Part shown: piece by piece, positions 9,911-21,207 of the stretch | Layout: each line of letters starts with the position of its first letter | Position numbering within the stretch: the stretch's first letter is position 1 | Assembly (NCBI GenBank): GCA_958510825.1 | Contig: OY294049.1 | Span: forward strand, 27,486,986-27,550,985 | Direction of reading: 5' to 3' | DNA: 64,000 nucleotides | Origin: Brachypterus glaber | Lineage: Eukaryota; Arthropoda; Insecta; Coleoptera; Kateretidae | Program-made: the position numbers and the translations under genes | The notes under the pieces: generated by a model | The model's input: only the letters and a program-made list of their open reading frames with translations | What the model was told of the DNA's origin: nothing | Databases searched by the model: none

Positions 9911-11416
9911 GAATAGAATAGAATAGAATAGAAATTTATTGGTGCTATTACACAAGTGTTTGCACACGTCAATATAAAAATAGTAAATTAAACTAGATTA
10001 AAAAAGTAGGTAATAAATAATCACAAGTATAGTATAAATACAATCACAGTTAAAAAAATAAATAAAATATATAGGTACAATCACAGTTAAAAGTATAATG
10101 TAAAGAAATCATAGATCATGAAAATCATTGCACAGGTACTCCTCAAAGCTATAAAAAGCTTTAATAAACAAATATGCTTTTATTTTATTTTTAAAAAATC
10201 TAAACTGCAAGTCTCGAATGTGGAGGGGCAATACGTTAAAGAATTTGATGCAGTGGTGGTTTGTTCCAGTTGAAGTCCTCCTCAGCCCCAGGAAGTTTTG
10301 GTAAACATTTCGAGCATTTCTAGTGTTATGATCATGCACAGAGCCGTGCATTCTAAATTCTTTTAGGTTTCTCTTTAAATAGAGTAGACACTCTAGTATG
10401 TACAAGCAAGGAAACGTGGGTATGCGTAAACACACAAAGCTGTGTTTGCAGTCATCCCTGTACCCGATGCCATCAATTATCTGCACCGCCCTCCTCTGCA
10501 GTCTGAACACTCTATCTCTGGAAGAGGAATGTCCCCACACCAGCAGTCCATAAGATAGAGCTGATTGAACAACAGAGAAGTAAACTGTGCGGAGAATACT
10601 TTTGGATAAGGCACAAGAAAGACTGCGCAGAAGATAACAGCCCTGGCATAGTCTGTTAGCAACCGCATCTCCCTGCTCATTCCATACCAGTTTGGTGTCC
10701 AAGTGAATACCAAGAAATCTTGTGCTCTGTGCATAACCATTTGTATCAAAATGACGCAGAGAGAAAATCATGTTGACAGTCTTATCAGCGTTTAAGCAAA
10801 GCCTGTTTGAATTGAACCATTTTGACGCCCTTGATTGCGCCCCACCATTTGCTCCCACTGCCGAAATAAGACGTTTGTCTTTGACACTAAAGGATGTGTC
10901 ATCTGCGAATATTGTCACATTCTCAATATCTGTCTCCGCAATGTCAACTAAGTTGACGCCGTCACTTTCAGACTCGGTTGCTTCAGTGTCAGAGGCTGAA
11001 GTGTCCGCGAACAGTATATTGTCCGGGAGATCGTTTATATATACCAGAAAAATAAAAGGACCAAAATGCGACCCTTGTGGTACACCAATGTCAACTTCAA
11101 CCTCATCTGACAGAACGCCATAAACACTGACACGTTGGGTTCTAGAAGACAGATATGAAAGTAGTAACCTACAGGCAGATGGTTTAAAGCCATAGTAATA
11201 TAATTTCCGCAGCAGGATCAAAGGCGGAACACAATCAAACGCCTTAGATAAGTCAAAATAAGAGGCAGCAGCGAACTCCCCACTCTCAAAACAGTCAATT
11301 ATAGTATCAATAAAAGATAAAATTGCATCCAGGGTCGAAAGGTTCTTCCTAAAACCAAATTGATGTTTCGAGAGTAGGTTATTGCTCTCAAAATATTGAA
11401 CTGCTTGTATTAGCAT
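9911..11416 (-). mobile_element. 5'-truncated Jockey-type retrotransposon (copy 2)
   Basis: An uninterrupted 435-codon frame (11416 down to 10109) encodes the reverse transcriptase from the FGFRKNLST region to the C-terminal end FNVLP...FYSFEEYL. Motif A is DLSKAFD (residues 55-61), motif B GVPQGSHFGP (111-120) and motif C FADD (170-173). Unlike copy 1, about 35 acidic residues rich in S, D, T and E lie between motifs B and C. The element is truncated at its 5' end. Its 3' tail is an ATTCT-type repeat at about 9911-9931. It is inserted in the right arm of the outer element: flanking CTCACAT (about 11416-11426, minus strand) and CTCTACTATTTTACATCTC rejoin to match the left arm. Confidence 0.88.
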
Positions 11417-11884
11417 GTGAGTGCGTCTTTTAAATTATTTTTTTTATCTTCAAATTTTTGACATCTTTTACGTAAAATTTTAAAACCTTTTTTTTTATAA
11501 TAATAATGTGTTTTTGTTTGAATTCGCTATGATGCACCGTTTTCGAGAAAAATCAAATAAAACTTTTTGTGTTTCTTGCATAAAAACTAGTTTGATTACT
11601 AAATTATGTATACCAATATGACTTTGACAAATAAACAAAATTTTCCACTTATAGACGTTTCTTAATTCCAGCAGTTATTAATATTATGTACAAAACTTGA
11701 AAAAAAAATGACGTGTCGCTATCTTTAAGTGCTCTTGCTCCCTTAGCAGTAATTTAGGTTAAATCAGTTCTAGTATCTGGCAGGAGAATTTTGGACACCC
11801 TGTATGCCAGTAAAATACAAGGTGATTTAGAGCTAGGTTAAAAAAATTAAGTAGGTTGATTCTACATAAAAAAAATAAAAAAAA

Positions 11885-12790
11885 ACTTAGGAGCATGGGT
11901 CATAGTCCAGCCAAATAATAAATGTAAATTGCAATAAATGTACACAGGCTGATATTTTAAAGTGTAGTAGTGGATGGTAACAGAATACTTCTGTTAGTTT
12001 TTCACCGGGTGATTTGCCTGACACTCCTTGAATTTTAGGGGTGAGTTGCTTAATATGCATCTTACGATAATAATTTATATAACCAATTTTATTAAGAAGG
12101 AAATTTCCAACAATTTTTGTTTGGATCATTTTTTAATATATTAATAATGATCAAGTTAATTCAAAAATAGCCATGTTGGAGGTGACATTGGTTTTTTCCA
12201 TTTTTCGGACAAATTATTCATCGGACGATAAAAGCAAATTGTAGCTCTTGAAATTCTCTATAAGTTTCATATATTGTAAATTTTCATAGGTACTTTGGTA
12301 CGGTTACAGAGGGCCCATTGTAACCATAACAAAATACTTATGAAAATTTATAATATATAAAACTTATAGAGAATTTCAAGAGCTACAAGTTTGTTCAGAA
12401 CCACTTTTATTCTCCGCTAAATAATTTGGCTGAAAAATCGAAAAAACAAATTTTATCCCCAACATGGCCATATTGGAATATTTATAACTCGAATGTTACT
12501 AATATAATAAAAAAATGATCCAAACAAAACTTGTTGGAAATGTTTTCCTTAACAAAATTAGTTATATACATTTTTATCTTAAGATGCATATTTAGCGAGA
12601 TAACCGCACTCACCCCTAAAATTTAAGATAGCGGACATCCCTTACGCAAATCACCCGGTGAAAGACTAACAGGAGTGTTCTGTTACTATCCACTACTATC
12701 CTTTAAAATATCAGCCTGTGTACATTTATTGCAAATTAACACAAGAGTTTTTCGTTATTTGACTGGAATATCATGGCTACCAACAGTAGT
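11885..12790. mobile_element. Foldback repeat, arms about 310 bp (family A)
   Basis: 11893-12200 is repeated in inverse orientation at 12470-12785. Shared landmarks include TTCACCGGGTGATTTG, TTTAGGGGTGAGT, AATGATCCAAACAAAA and TTATTTGGCTGGACTATGA. The centre (12225-12420) is itself an inverted repeat around GAAATTCTCTATAAGTTTC, so almost the whole element is one long palindrome. There is no coding capacity. A related single arm lies at 37560-37890. Confidence 0.85.
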
Positions 12791-13331
12791 ATTTAAAATA
12801 AGATTCAAATTAAGAAAATTCCAACTCCGCGCCCAAAGTACACTATTTGAATTTATTATTAATTTTTATATAATTTCTACATATCCTGTTAGGGACGTCG
12901 CCTTGGGTAGAATACTCCTTAATGTTGAACAGTTGGGAAAATTAGACCTTGTAGTTGGGAAAATTGGGCCTTGTTGGAAGTTTGAAGAGATGATGACCTT
13001 TTTTTAGTCGTCAGTTTTGAGTTGCAGGACATAGTTGGTAAAATGTTAAGCCCGTTTGGGAAATGTGCATCTAGTAGTTGGGAATTTCGCTTATAATTAG
13101 CTAAATTCGAAGTAGTTGATACATGTACCCTCGCGACGTCCCTGCTACCTTTAGGTAACTAACTGTACAGAGACAATTTTTACCTAATCTAATATAAAAT
13201 ATGCATTTAAAGATTCCAAAAAATTTATAATCTGTTTTTGAATGACTGTATGTAATTTTTTTATTTTAAATCCAAAATGTGTTTTATGTATTGGTTTTAT
13301 ATAGTGTTAATAACGTTTTCTCTATATCTAG

Positions 13332-13671
13332 AAGAGCAGTGTTGACGGTAATGCTATTTTTTGCAAGAGGAATAATCGCCGGAGTCTTTCAAGCAGCCTA
13401 CGTGTACACCCCTGAAGTATACCCAACATCCCTGCGAGCTGTAGGCGTAGGGTCCTGCAGTGCTATGGCCAGATTAGGGGCCATGGTGACCCCATATGTG
13501 GCCCAAGTGCTATTAAAATCGTCAATATCTTTTGCGACGACTATATATACTGTTGCCGCTGTACTCGCAGCTGTAGCTTGTCTGCTATTGCCTATTGAAA
13601 CGAGGGGTAAAGAATTGACTGAAAATGTGTCGCAACATGAGGAATCTGTCGCCAATTCTAACCAAGATTAA
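13332..13671 (+). CDS. SVOP: SVOP, terminal coding exon
   Basis: The acceptor TATATCTAG ends at 13331; the exon reads in frame to TAA at 13669-13671. It encodes the conserved last third of SVOP: LTVMLFFARGIIAGVFQAAY, then VYTPEVYPTSLRAVGVGSCS, AMARLGAMVTPYVAQV, a further membrane segment and the cytoplasmic LLPIETRGKEL motif that ends the core. The tail (HEESVANSNQD) is short and polar. The YTPEVYP motif is diagnostic for the SV2/SVOP group of major facilitator transporters. It joins the exon at 4434-4545 across the 8.8 kb intron. The coding sequence looks intact and its base composition is less AT-rich than its surroundings, as expected for a selected exon. Confidence 0.92.
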
Positions 13672-14018
13672 TATATTTGATAACACTAGTTTACATGGGT
13701 TTTACGTCCAAGTTATTTTTTTAAAAACGTATGTTTACCAGCTAAATGCTGCGAAAAAAAAAATAGTTGGCCTTTAAAGCCCTAGCATAAAACATACATA
13801 AAAATTTGGACATTACTGGGTCTACCTACATAAAAGTATAAAAAAAGTTCCTATGAACATAGATCTGTCAATCCTTTCCAACGGAAATTTTGTTAATTTT
13901 TGAAAATAGGCTAAACGTCGTATTTATTTTTTAAAGCGCTACAGCTATACTAAAAACCATTTTCATATGAACTTTTTATTTCTAATCTTTTTATGCAGCC
14001 CTTTGACATCAAAAATGT

Positions 14019-14106
<88 letters not shown>

Positions 14107-15024
14107 GGTTTTATAGGGGCAGATTAACTTAAAAATGGCTTATAGCCCAAGCAACGAAAGTTTTTTGCCTTAAAAAAATCCAAAAGTCTTGAAAATTGGT
14201 GGGGATGTAGTCTAGACCTTCCTGAAGAACGTCGCAAAAGTCCTTATCAATTGAAGTTGAGCTCGCGCCGCCCTTGATTTTAAGGTACAATTTTGCAGTT
14301 TTTTGCAAATAACTTCTAAGCAGTCGATTATTTTAAAAAATAAGCTATTAGAGAAAATAAACTTTGCGATTTTTAATTTACTATCTTGCTTGAAAAAACA
14401 GACCATAGTTAACCCTACTTTTCCATTATTTTTGAAATCAAGTGTACTAATTTATTAATTATTTTGAAAATAAGAACATTTTTTAATTTACATTTGCTTA
14501 TCAAAAAAAAAAAATTGACAATAAAATTCAGAATTTATGTACATACCGATATTTTTGCAATAGGAACAATTAGTAAATTTTATAACAAGACTGTGCTTAA
14601 TTATAAGTATTATTTACCTGATAAAAACTATACTTTTGTATTGATTTATTAGATTAAGTTATATCAGGGCAATCAGGGCAAATTTGATATAATACCAAAT
14701 GCGTTATGAATCTTTAATGAGAATAATTTAGTAAGGCTTTTTTTGGATGGATAGCCTACGCGTAACGAGATAATTTCATATCAGAATTAAAGTATTTGAC
14801 GTTAGTAGTTTAAAAGTTTAAGACTTTTATATAAATCATGTTTGATGCATATTTCATTTAGTTACTTTTTTACCCATGGACGGATATCAGTCGCAAACAG
14901 ACCAAACACCAAACAAAAACATAACCTTAAACCGTCACATTATAATATTAACTACCGGCAGTTAATGTGAATGTGAATGCATGCCATGATGCATGCGTGT
15001 GTCTCACATTTTTGGCAAAGCAGG
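13672..15024. other. SVOP 3' flank, AT-rich, no gene seen
   Basis: The first part is presumably SVOP 3' untranslated sequence. It contains the TA microsatellite at 14022-14103. GCATGCCATGATGCATGC (14979-14996) is a short palindrome-rich spot. No coding homology is visible. Confidence 0.5.
14022..14103. repeat. (TA)n microsatellite, about 82 bp
   Basis: There is an uninterrupted TA dinucleotide run of about 41 units. Confidence 0.97.
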
Positions 15025-16266
15025 TCACGGTGTGTGGCTCGGTGGTTTAACCTATTTATTTATGATAAAATTAACAATTTATGACCAAAAGTTAAATCTT
15101 ATATCGGGCGATTTTTTTTTATTTTATAAAAATTTTAATATCGATTAAATTTCAAAAAAAAAAACGGACCATGATACGATTGTATACGATTGTATCTCAG
15201 TCACGGCTTACCGAATCAAAAATATTGTGATTAACAAAAATAGAGATATTAAATTCTCTATAATTCTTATTCCATTCTGTTTTTTTTGATCTTTAACCGT
15301 TTTTTTGTTGTTGTAACAAAGCGTTTAAATTATATTAAAAATATTGGCATGAAAAATTAAAGTCAAATCTAAGGGGCGAATATCTCAAAGGAGGGGGCCG
15401 TAGTCAAACATTTCATATGATCTTTTTATTTCATTTTAATAAGATACAAACATTTTTGAAATAATTTATAGCATTTTTAAATAATATAAAAATATATCTG
15501 CCTTTGGATTAAAAAAGTGCCTTTTTCTCGGAAACGCTTTATTTTATCTAATTTTGAGTACTTTTTTGACCAAAGTTGCTTACAGAATGTAAAAAAAAGT
15601 AATAAAAAGTCTAAAATTTGTAACCCTAAAAACTTAGGGAACCATAACGGAAGTCCGCCCTGACTTTTCTGATAACTTTCGAAACTTTTGTTAAAATCGT
15701 TATTTGCGCATAAATTTTCTTGAACAACCCTAAAAAAATTGTTAAAAAATATTAAAAAGTCAAAAAGTTTGATTTCTATTTCATCTGAGCAGGGGGGCTG
15801 TAGCCAAAAATGTTATATGAACTTGTAGTATTATTTTAACGAGATATCATCACTACTGCAAGATTTTTGAAACATTCTGGGACACACCTAGAAAATAATA
15901 CCTTATTTAATAATAAAGAAAATAACAAAATAAAATTATATATTTTAATTTGAACGCTTTATTACAACAAAACGGTTAAAGATATAAAAAAAGAATAAAA
16001 TAAGAATTATAGAGAATTTAATAACCTCTAATTTTGATAATATCAATATTTTTCATTCGGTAAGCCGTTACTGAGATAAAAGCGCATATGCCAGTCTGGG
16101 TCCGTTTTTTTTTCTTATTTAATAGATATTTTCTCAAATAAAAAAAAAATCGCCCGATAGAAGATTTAATTTTTGGTCTTAAATTTCTATCATAAATAAA
16201 TAAAATATGAAAAAAAGTAAGTTTGTTTAAAGTCGAGGTTAAACCATCGAGCCACACACCGTGAGA
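15025..16266. mobile_element. Foldback repeat, arms about 310 bp (family B)
   Basis: CACGGTGTGTGGCTCGGTGG near 15032 is mirrored by CCATCGAGCCACACACCGTG at 16243-16262. Inverse similarity continues inward through ATCGGGCGATTTTTTTT / AAAATCGCCCGAT, the CGGCTTACCGAAT block, and ATTCTCTATAATTCTTATT. The core (about 15370-15905) holds a repeat unit found again at 60330-60700 (GGAACCATAACGGAAGTCCG, ACATTCTGGGACAC). There is no coding capacity. Confidence 0.85.
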
Positions 16267-17720
16267 TGTGAACACTATATCGGTAAAATCAAGTGACCAA
16301 GTGCCACCAATTTAGTGTCCATGCCAGGGGGGCACGAGATCCACCCATGTATTTCGCGTCCTACAGATTTTTACACCCTGGCCCTTGTGGAAATTTTATT
16401 TCTAACAGTGGCAGTTAACGGGTTAACACTGATTTTATATCTCGAGAACCAAGATGGCACAAACAAAAATAATGGTAACTCAAATGTCAACGTCCGAAAA
16501 ATACAAAAGATTTGATTTTTATTTCCTCAACAATTATGGTAGTGTGAAGTTGGATAATAATAATAATAATTCACTGTACCTATAGTTACAGTGAATACCA
16601 GAAAAAACGGTGGACGTCAAAATAAATTTGACATATTTTTATCATTTTTGCATTGCTTGTTTCTGGTTTTAAATAAGGAAGTTAGAAAATTTTAATTAAT
16701 TGAAATAAATATGTTGGTTTATGTAAAATGTCATCAGTGTGTTTAAATAAATAATCTTATTTAAAAACATAAAAAATGCAAAAAGGTAGGCGACTTTAGT
16801 CCATAATAACATCAAACGATTTATTGTATACAAATATGAATTAAAAAGACAGTAAATAAAAAAATTCAATATGTACCTGAACTTAAGATTTAATCAAATT
16901 TTACCCATGGAATTTAAACCATATTTTAAAAAGTATTTTTTTATTGAAACAAATCAGAATTTAAATAAAGAAATTTAATTCATTTTTATCTTGCTCTTGT
17001 AGATTTTTACTTATCTACCAAGTTGTCTTTAATTTTTCTAATTTTGCTATTTCATACTCAAAATTCTGCGCACAAATCAACAACTGATGGTCCTTTTTCC
17101 AAATAGAAGGACATACTGTCCCTTTCTAGGTAATTTAAGTAAGACTGAAAAAATCATATGACCCAAAAGATTAAGAGACGTTTATAAAAATTATTTCATA
17201 TCTGTCAAATAATTGACAAATGTAAAAAAAATCAATTTACATCAATAATAATAATAATAACCTTTTTTTTTCTGATACCAAGTGTACCTAATTATTAATA
17301 TTATCCTTCACCCTGGCATAATTTTTAAGGAAATAAAAATCAAATTTTTACAAAAAACCTTTATTAGTCATGACGAATTTGTTAATTTCATCAAATTTGC
17401 TTGAAAACTGCTCTGTTCTCTGCAATGTGATTTATTTATTTTTTTGAAAGATTTAGTTATATTAGCTAATTTATCAAACCAAAGTACTTAACAAAATGCT
17501 ATTTTTTTCTACCATAGTATTAATTGTTATTTTTTTTAATTAATAATTATTTTTATAACATAATTTATTATACAGTTATATAAAAGTAATTTTCGTGATT
17601 ATGGTGCTGGTTTTTATTTTATTTATTATTTTATATATTTGTTTACATATTTACTAATAAAACTATTTTATTAGATAAAATCGTATTTTTTTATTCTATT
17701 AGTGGTAGTAGTAACTAAAC
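16267..17720. other. AT-rich stretch, no gene or repeat recognised
   Basis: Only short microsatellite-like TAA runs (about 16557-16570, 17246-17260) and a small hairpin around CACTGTA...TACAGTG (16571-16594) are visible. Confidence 0.5.
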
Positions 17721-18361
17721 AATTGGCCTATTCCACGTGGATTCAGTCAACGGTTACTGCACTATTGTCACGGTGAGTTATGTTTTGTGGGTACCTTGTG
17801 ACATCAGAAATAGATCCCTAATTGAGTTTTTTCGAAAGACGCATATTTTGTAAGATATGGCCTTTTTTAGTTTTACCTAAAATCAGAGATTAATATAAAA
17901 ATTGACTTTGCCGTATAATAACTTTAAAACTATTAGAGACATCCAAAAACGGATTTTAACATTAAAAACAATGTCAATTTCTTGACAAAATTCAATTTTA
18001 TTTATATCAATAGTGTTTTGTTTTTTTTAGATATTAGCTAAAAACTTTAAACTTAATTATTTCAAAAAACCCACCCTTAATATTTTTAAAAATTGTAGGA
18101 TATATTTTTGACTATGCCTACTTTCAATAAACTTAACTACTGAAATGCACATTTTTGTTATTATTTTTTTTTTTATTTTCAATAGAATCTCAAAAGTTCC
18201 AAAATTCTTGCCTTTTTTCCAATTTCTTGAAGTTATAACCAAAGCAGGCCGGATAAAAGTCATTATTTATTTATTTTTTTATAATAAAACAATTATATAC
18301 AGTTTTTGTTAAAAAATTACTTACCTCTACCCCCCGGAAACTTGACTTTAAAATAATTTTG

Positions 18362-19330
18362 GTATACAATAAATAATTAAGTTTCCTTAAACGTTGAAGG
18401 CGTTTTTCAAGCTTGATTTTTTAAAGAAAAACAGCTTCAATTGGTTTCTAATTTTTGTTTATAAAACGTAGGATTAATTGGAATATGTTATGCAAAAAGC
18501 AACCAACCCACAAATTTAAAAACGAGATAACTGATCTAGAAATGTCCATTTGGACTTTCCTTCCTTCATCCAACCCAACAATATGTGAAACATTTTGGGT
18601 TGGTTGCTTTTTTGCATAACAGGGTTCAGTTATGAGGTTCACAAACTTATAACAATTATCCTTTTTTGATCTTTTTTATACATTTCATTTGTTAAGGATT
18701 TATGTCGTTAAAATTATTTTGTTATAAAATAAATAATTAATTTTCCTTACGTTGAAGGCTTTTAAAACTAGTGTCAAGCTTGATATTTTAAAGAAAATCA
18801 GCTCTATTTATTTCTAATGTTTATGTAACATAGGAATAATTTGACCTCGTTATGCAAAAAGCAACCAACCCACAAATTTAAAAAACGAGATAATGACGTA
18901 TACTGATCTAGAAATGTCCAACCCACTATATGTTAAATATTATGGGTTGGTTGCTTTTTGCATAACAGGGTCCAGTTATGAGGTTCACAAACTCATAACA
19001 GTGATCCTTTTTCAATTTTTTTTATACATTTAATTTGTTAAGGATTTATGTCTGTACATAAATAAATATTATTTTATAAGAAATGTTTACATAAAAACAT
19101 GGTAATTAAAATATTTAGTTAGTTTTTTTTCTTAATTTTTAATTTTTTTGAATAGAAGCTGTAAGAGTTAAATATTTTATTTACCATGTTTTTATGTTAA
19201 CATTTCTTATAAAATAATATTTATTTATGTACAGACATAAATCCTTAACAAAAAGGATTACTGTTATTAGTTTGTGAACCTCATAACTGGACGCTGTTAT
19301 GCAAAAAGCAACCAACCTACAATATTTCAC
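18362..19330. repeat. Cluster of short palindromic units with TTATGCAAAAAGCAACCAAC ends
   Basis: TTATGCAAAAAGCAACCAAC occurs at 18488, 18850 and 19297, and its inverse (GGTTGGTTGCTTTTT(T)GCATAA) ends at 18619 and 18965. This forms three inverted-repeat units of about 120 bp (the third is completed at 30303-30329). The first two units lie in a direct duplication with a period of about 360 bp that also includes AATAAATAATTAA and TTATGAGGTTCACAAACT. A further hairpin with about 150 bp arms (18955-19110 and 19180-19310) surrounds CATGTTTTTATGT... Confidence 0.85.
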
Positions 19331-19462
19331 ATATTAATTACAATTGTGGGTTGGATGTATTAGAATAATGATATGCACCCTGAGAAATCTAGGCAACACT
19401 TATGGACTCCAGTGCAAAAAGTGATAACAAAAGTAAACAAGTATAAACAGATATAAAAAAAA

Positions 19463-20653
19463 ATGAATAATCACAATCTTCCCCAACTATCGACAGATAA
19501 TTTCAATAACTGGAAATTCAAAGTTACTTGTTTATTGGAAGAAAAGCAGGTAAAATTTACGCTAGAAAAAGATATAACAGACTACACAGAGCAAGCAGAT
19601 AAAAAGAATTTTGAACAGAAAGATGCTCAAGCTAGATCCATAATAGTACAGTGCATTCCTGATAAACATTTAGACTTGATAAAAGATGCAAAAAGTGCGA
19701 AGCAAATGATAAAAAAGTTGGAAGAAATATTCGAAAGAAAAAGTGTATTTTCAAAACTATACCTAAAAAAGAAGTTAAAATTAAAATGTGGCTACAATGA
19801 AAAATTAGTAGACCATTTTTTGAAGTTTGATACCCTAATACGAGAACTAGAAAATGCTGACTCAAAAGTTGATGATTCAGACAAAGTGTGTCATTTGTTA
19901 CTGACTATTCCTAAAAAATATGATGCAGTCATAACAGCGATAGAGACTGTTAGCAGCAAGGAAGCTACGCTTGATTTTGTTAATTCCAGATTACTTGACG
20001 AAGAGTTAAAAATGAATGGTAAAAATATGAAAAGTAGCAGTAATACTGAAAGCGAAGCATCATTTAAAGCATTTCCCTACAATTGTAATAAATGTGGGAA
20101 AAGTGGTTATAAAATGGCAGATTGTTGGTCAAAGTTCAATAACAGAGGGAGAGGTAGATACCAGAGAGGTAGAGGACATTTTACACAAAGAGAAACAGCA
20201 AATCAAACCAAAACCGAAGAAAAAGAAATAGCATTTGTAGCATTAAATTGTATAAACGAATATGAAAACCAAAATACCTTCATTCTTGATTCTGGTGCTA
20301 CTGAACACCTAGTGGGACATAAGTTAGAGAAATATATGACAAATGTAGAAATATTAAAAGGTGAAATATCAATTTATATAGCAAATGGAGAAAAGATGAC
20401 AGCAAATAAAAGAGGAATCATACATGGTACATGTGAAGGGAAAACAGTTAAAATAGAAGCATTAATAGTCAAAAACCTAAGGCATAATTTACTATCAGTG
20501 GGAAAATTAGTTGAAAAAGGACATGAAGTAGTTTTTGAAACTTACAAAGTTGTAATAAAAGGACCTGGATATCAGTTATGTTGTAATAAATCAAATAACT
20601 TGTATATTTTAAAAATAGAGCCAAAAATTGAAAATAAAATAGAAATAAAATAG
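19463..20653 (+). pseudogene. Copia gag-protease segment (first part of broken polyprotein)
   Basis: The 396-codon frame starts MNNHNLPQLSTDNFNNWKF, the usual start of Copia-type gag. The UBN2-like gag core covers about residues 10-185. The zinc knuckle at 208-221 is CNKCGKSGYKMADC: the histidine expected at residue 216 is tyrosine. An RGRGRYQRGRG patch follows. The protease active site is DSGA at 276-279. The frame stops at 20653 because ATAGAAATAAA is tandemly duplicated there (about 20638-20660), an 11-base frameshift. Beyond it the conserved HRRLGHINHKGL segment (pre-integrase, about 20697-20735) continues in the frame seen before the duplication. Gag would coat element RNA in particles; this copy cannot. 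Confidence 0.88.
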
Positions 20654-20923
20654 AAATAAAAAGTTTTGAAGCAGCTGGCACATCTGGAGATATATGGCAC
20701 CGTCGGCTTGGACACATAAATCACAAAGGTTTAAAAATATTAAATTTGCCCATAAGTAAAGATAACTGTAGCTCATGTATAGAAGGAAAAGCAACACGAC
20801 AACCAGTAGAAACTAAAACGATCAAAAAGATACTACTCCTGAAGGATTTAAGTACTTTCAAGTTATCCTAGTTGATTATTCTCATTTTGTTATTGTGAAA
20901 CTACTTAAAACAAAAAATGAAAC
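20654..20923 (+). pseudogene. Copia pre-integrase and truncated integrase start
   Basis: The segment holds a GAG-pre-integrase zinc region (WHRRLGH...H, C..C at about 20695-20795). After a frame change near 20825 comes VDYSHFVIVKLL, the strand preceding the integrase second aspartate. The stretch that normally carries the first catalytic aspartate (HSD-like) appears missing between these pieces. The segment ends where the Gypsy 5' LTR begins. Confidence 0.7.
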
Positions 20924-21151
20924 TGTGATATTCGTACAACGGATATCCATACGTCATAGGCGTGACGTGTACACCCGGTTAAATAGTCACCGCGCACAAG
21001 CGACGGGGCCAGTTATCGTACCTACGTCTTAACAAGACACGTAAATGTTCTATGTAGTGCACTACCTGTATGTATAATTATCTGTGATATTAATAAAGCT
21101 CCATGTACGTATTTTCCACTGTATTATTTACAATACCACTCGAACATTATA
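20924..21151 (+). repeat. Gypsy 5' LTR
   Basis: The 228 bp repeat is identical to 26277-26504. AATAAA-containing TTAATAAAGCTCC (21090-21102) is the likely polyadenylation signal region, so transcription should start upstream within the LTR. Confidence 0.95.
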
Positions 21152-21152
21152 A

Positions 21153-21166
21153 TGGCGACGCAGGAT
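21153..21166 (+). promoter_or_regulatory. Candidate primer-binding site
   Basis: TGGCGACGCAGGAT follows the 5' LTR by one base and starts with TGG, the complement of a tRNA CCA end. The first seven bases fit the arginine tRNA-type site used by some insect Gypsy elements; the tRNA was not verified. Confidence 0.5.
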
Positions 21167-21207
21167 TTATGGAAAAACTAAGGTATTTATGAAAATTTTC
21201 CGAAAAA

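Larger units (their letters stand above)
4694..11804. mobile_element. Outer inverted-repeat (foldback-like) element in the SVOP intron
   Basis: The left end TACAGGGTGTCTAAAAATCT (4694) is mirrored by the right end, which reads TACAGGGTGTCCAAAATTCT on the minus strand from 11804. Similarity continues inward past AACCTAAATTAC and a GTCATTTTTTTT tract. It resumes around a CGCACTCACAT sequence and pyrimidine-rich CTCTACT/CTCTCCT repeats (4960-5030 on the left, 9840-9905 on the right) and the block TTAATTATTTTTATTAGTAC. The right arm is interrupted by a retrotransposon (about 9911-11416) and the centre by a DNA transposon (5158-9785). No protein clearly belongs to the outer element. TA at both borders is compatible with a Tc1/mariner-type target, which is inference. 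Confidence 0.75.
4546..13331 (+). other. SVOP last intron, 8.8 kb, filled with nested transposons
   Basis: The intron runs from the donor GTAAGT (4546) to the acceptor TCTATATCTAG (ending 13331). It contains the inverted-repeat element 4694-11804 with its nested insertions, the foldback 11885-12790, and about 540 bp of unremarkable AT-rich sequence before the acceptor. Both splice sites are canonical, so the load need not disable the gene. Confidence 0.8.

Noticed and set aside
14022..14103. TA run as a promoter TATA region for SVOP antisense transcription
   Set aside because: A long simple TA microsatellite with no adjoining frame; no support for a promoter.
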